Assembly (NCBI GenBank): GCA_022013205.1
Contig: JAKLQT010000251.1
Span: 1-14,128 of the forward strand
Direction of reading: 5' to 3'
Length of the DNA: 14,128 nt
From: Candidatus Omnitrophota bacterium
GTDB lineage: Bacteria; Omnitrophota; Gorgyraeia; B26-G9
Positions within the stretch are counted from its first letter, which is position 1, and every line of letters starts with the position of its first letter. The translations under genes were made by a program, and so were the position numbers. Shown piece by piece: positions 12,895-14,128 of the stretch. The notes beneath the pieces were generated by a model. That model was not told where the DNA came from. It made no database searches and saw nothing but the letters and a program-made list of their open reading frames with translations.

Positions 12895-14128
12895 AAAACC
12901 GCCTCTAAACTTTGCGCGCATTTAATAATTTCTTCTTTTGTCCTTTTTTCCGTAACATTGACCAGCAGGTATTTATCCATTCCTTTATAAAATCTGCTTA
13001 AAGGAAATCCGCAGGCAAAGCCTTTATCGATCATTCTATTAACAACCTCCTGGGCATTTTCCGGCAGGAGAACGGTAAACTCGTTAAACGTAGGCGAACT
13101 TCTTTTTACTGTAACTCCCGGTATCGTATCAAAGATACTTTTAGCAAATTCACTTTTTTGAAAGTTTGTTTCAGCTAATTCTTTAAAACCCTGTTTTCCG
13201 ATAAGGCAAAGGTATATAACCGCGCGCAAGGCACATAGGGCTTCATTGCTGCAAATATTAGAGGTTGCTTTTTCCCGCCTGATATGCTGTTCTCTTGCCT
13301 GCAGGGTGAGCACAAACCCCCTTTTATTATCAATATCTACTGTTTCTCCCACAACCCTGCCGGGCATTTTCCGAACATACTCTTTTTTTACAGCCATAAA
13401 CCCAAGATACGGGCCTCCGAAAGACAAGGGAAGCCCTAAACTCTGGCCTTCTCCTGTAGCAATATCCACACCCATCTCCGCCGGGGTTTTCAAAATTCCC
13501 AAGGCAATGGGATAAACAGATTGCACAACCAAAGCACCGTGCTCATGGGCCTTTTTCACAATATCAGAGTGATCATCAATCACGCCGAAAAAGTTTGGAT
13601 TCTGCAGGATAACAGCCGCGGTTTTATCATCTATATGTTTATAAATTTCCTCGCGGCAGCTTTGGCCGTGCACAACAGGAGTTTCCACAAATTCAACGGC
13701 AAGATTGCAGGTATAGCTGTACAAAAGGCTTCGATATACAAGATTAACCCCGCTGTCAACAATGATCTTCCTTTTTCCAGTTATGCGCACCGCCATCATT
13801 GCCGCCTCATATAGAGCTGTACCTCCGTCATATAAAGAGGCATTGGCAGCATCAAGTGCGGTAAGTTCACAAATAGCACTCTGATATTCAAATATTGCCT
13901 GAAGCCAGCCCTGAGAACATTCCGGCTGATAAGGAGTATATGCCGTATAGAATTCCGCACGATTACTTAAGGCATCAACAGCGCTCGGGATATAGTGATC
14001 ATAAAAACCAGCCCCCAGGAAATTTACAAGATTAGCCGCGTTTTTTGAGCTAAGTTTTTTAAAATACTCCATGACTTCAAACTCTGACTTGCCCTCGGGG
14101 ATATCAAAAGACGCCGCTCTGAGTTCAG
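12885..14128 (-). CDS. gcvPA: Glycine dehydrogenase (decarboxylating), subunit 1 of the split P-protein (5' end beyond right edge)
   Basis: This is the N-terminal-half subunit of the glycine cleavage P-protein. Conserved blocks are FLGAGFYDHYIPSAV, FYTAYTPYQPECSQGWLQ, FEYQSAICELTALDAANASLYDGGTA, LGLPLSFGGPYLGFMA, MPGRVVGETVD and LTLQAREQHIRREKATSNIC. An internal ATG at 14072 would give 395 residues, but the frame stays open to the window end. The extra 18 codons read FDIPEGKSEFEV before that ATG, which is clearly family sequence. The gene is therefore truncated by the window, lacking roughly 30 residues against the usual length of about 440-450. It lacks the PLP lysine, as expected for this half. 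The stop lies 10 bp inside gcvPB. Confidence 0.96.
   Translation of the reverse strand, partial: ELRAASFDIPEGKSEFEVMEYFKKLSSKNAANLVNFLGAGFYDHYIPSAVDALSNRAEFYTAYTPYQPECSQGWLQAIFEYQSAICELTALDAANASLYDGGTALYEAAMMAVRITGKRKIIVDSGVNLVYRSLLYSYTCNLAVEFVETPVVHGQSCREEIYKHIDDKTAAVILQNPNFFGVIDDHSDIVKKAHEHGALVVQSVYPIALGILKTPAEMGVDIATGEGQSLGLPLSFGGPYLGFMAVKKEYVRKMPGRVVGETVDIDNKRGFVLTLQAREQHIRREKATSNICSNEALCALRAVIYLCLIGKQGFKELAETNFQKSEFAKSIFDTIPGVTVKRSSPTFNEFTVLLPENAQEVVNRMIDKGFACGFPLSRFYKGMDKYLLVNVTEKRTKEEIIKCAQSLEAVLCD

Noticed and set aside
12885..14072. gcvPA as a complete gene starting at the ATG at 14072
   Set aside because: Conserved family sequence continues in frame upstream to the window edge, so this ATG is internal.

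Overview
The window is AT-rich bacterial chromosome with housekeeping and envelope genes. I see no phage, transposase, CRISPR or plasmid gene. A lipoprotein-anchored LysM amidase, a PilZ protein, a two-subunit glycine decarboxylase and an octanoyltransferase/LipA pair indicate a bacterium with peptidoglycan, probably Gram-negative. The mix of genes and the intergenic repeat style remind me of uncultured candidate phyla such as Omnitrophota. That is an impression, not a demonstrated placement.

Layout, left to right. (1) Positions 1-163 (-) hold the start of a small LysW-like zinc-ribbon protein, cut by the left edge. (2) Positions 442-2405 (+) hold a TrmA/RumA-family rRNA uracil-5-methyltransferase and GTP cyclohydrolase I (folE). 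(3) Positions 2429-6866 (-) hold, in transcription order, a zinc metallopeptidase, a D-Ala-D-Ala-ligase-like ATP-grasp ligase and a TrmH/RlmB-family rRNA 2'-O-methyltransferase, all overlapping or nearly so. An intergenic repeat island, a YhcC-type radical SAM protein and a PilZ protein follow. (4) Positions 7032-7787 (+) hold phosphoglycerate mutase gpmA, divergent from block 3, with good promoters between them. (5) Positions 7785-8211 hold a second repeat island and a strong bidirectional terminator. (6) Positions 8210-14128 (-) hold a probable operon: gcvPA (cut by the right edge), gcvPB, lipM-like octanoyltransferase, lipA, an unrecognised six-helix membrane protein and a lipoprotein amidase.

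Block 6 is functionally coherent. GcvPA/GcvPB form the P-protein of the glycine cleavage system, whose partner GcvH works only when lipoylated. LipM plus LipA make that lipoyl group by octanoyl transfer followed by sulfur insertion. gcvT and gcvH would be expected just beyond the right edge.

The two observations I find most worth a second look are these. First, the translationally coupled metallopeptidase/ATP-grasp pair (4825-6866) looks like a small uncharacterised peptide or amide ligation module. Second, two intergenic islands (about 3878-4025 and 7785-8030) are built of degenerate 7-bp tandem repeats; one of them starts exactly at the gpmA stop codon. Several short REP-like palindromes also sit at gene ends.
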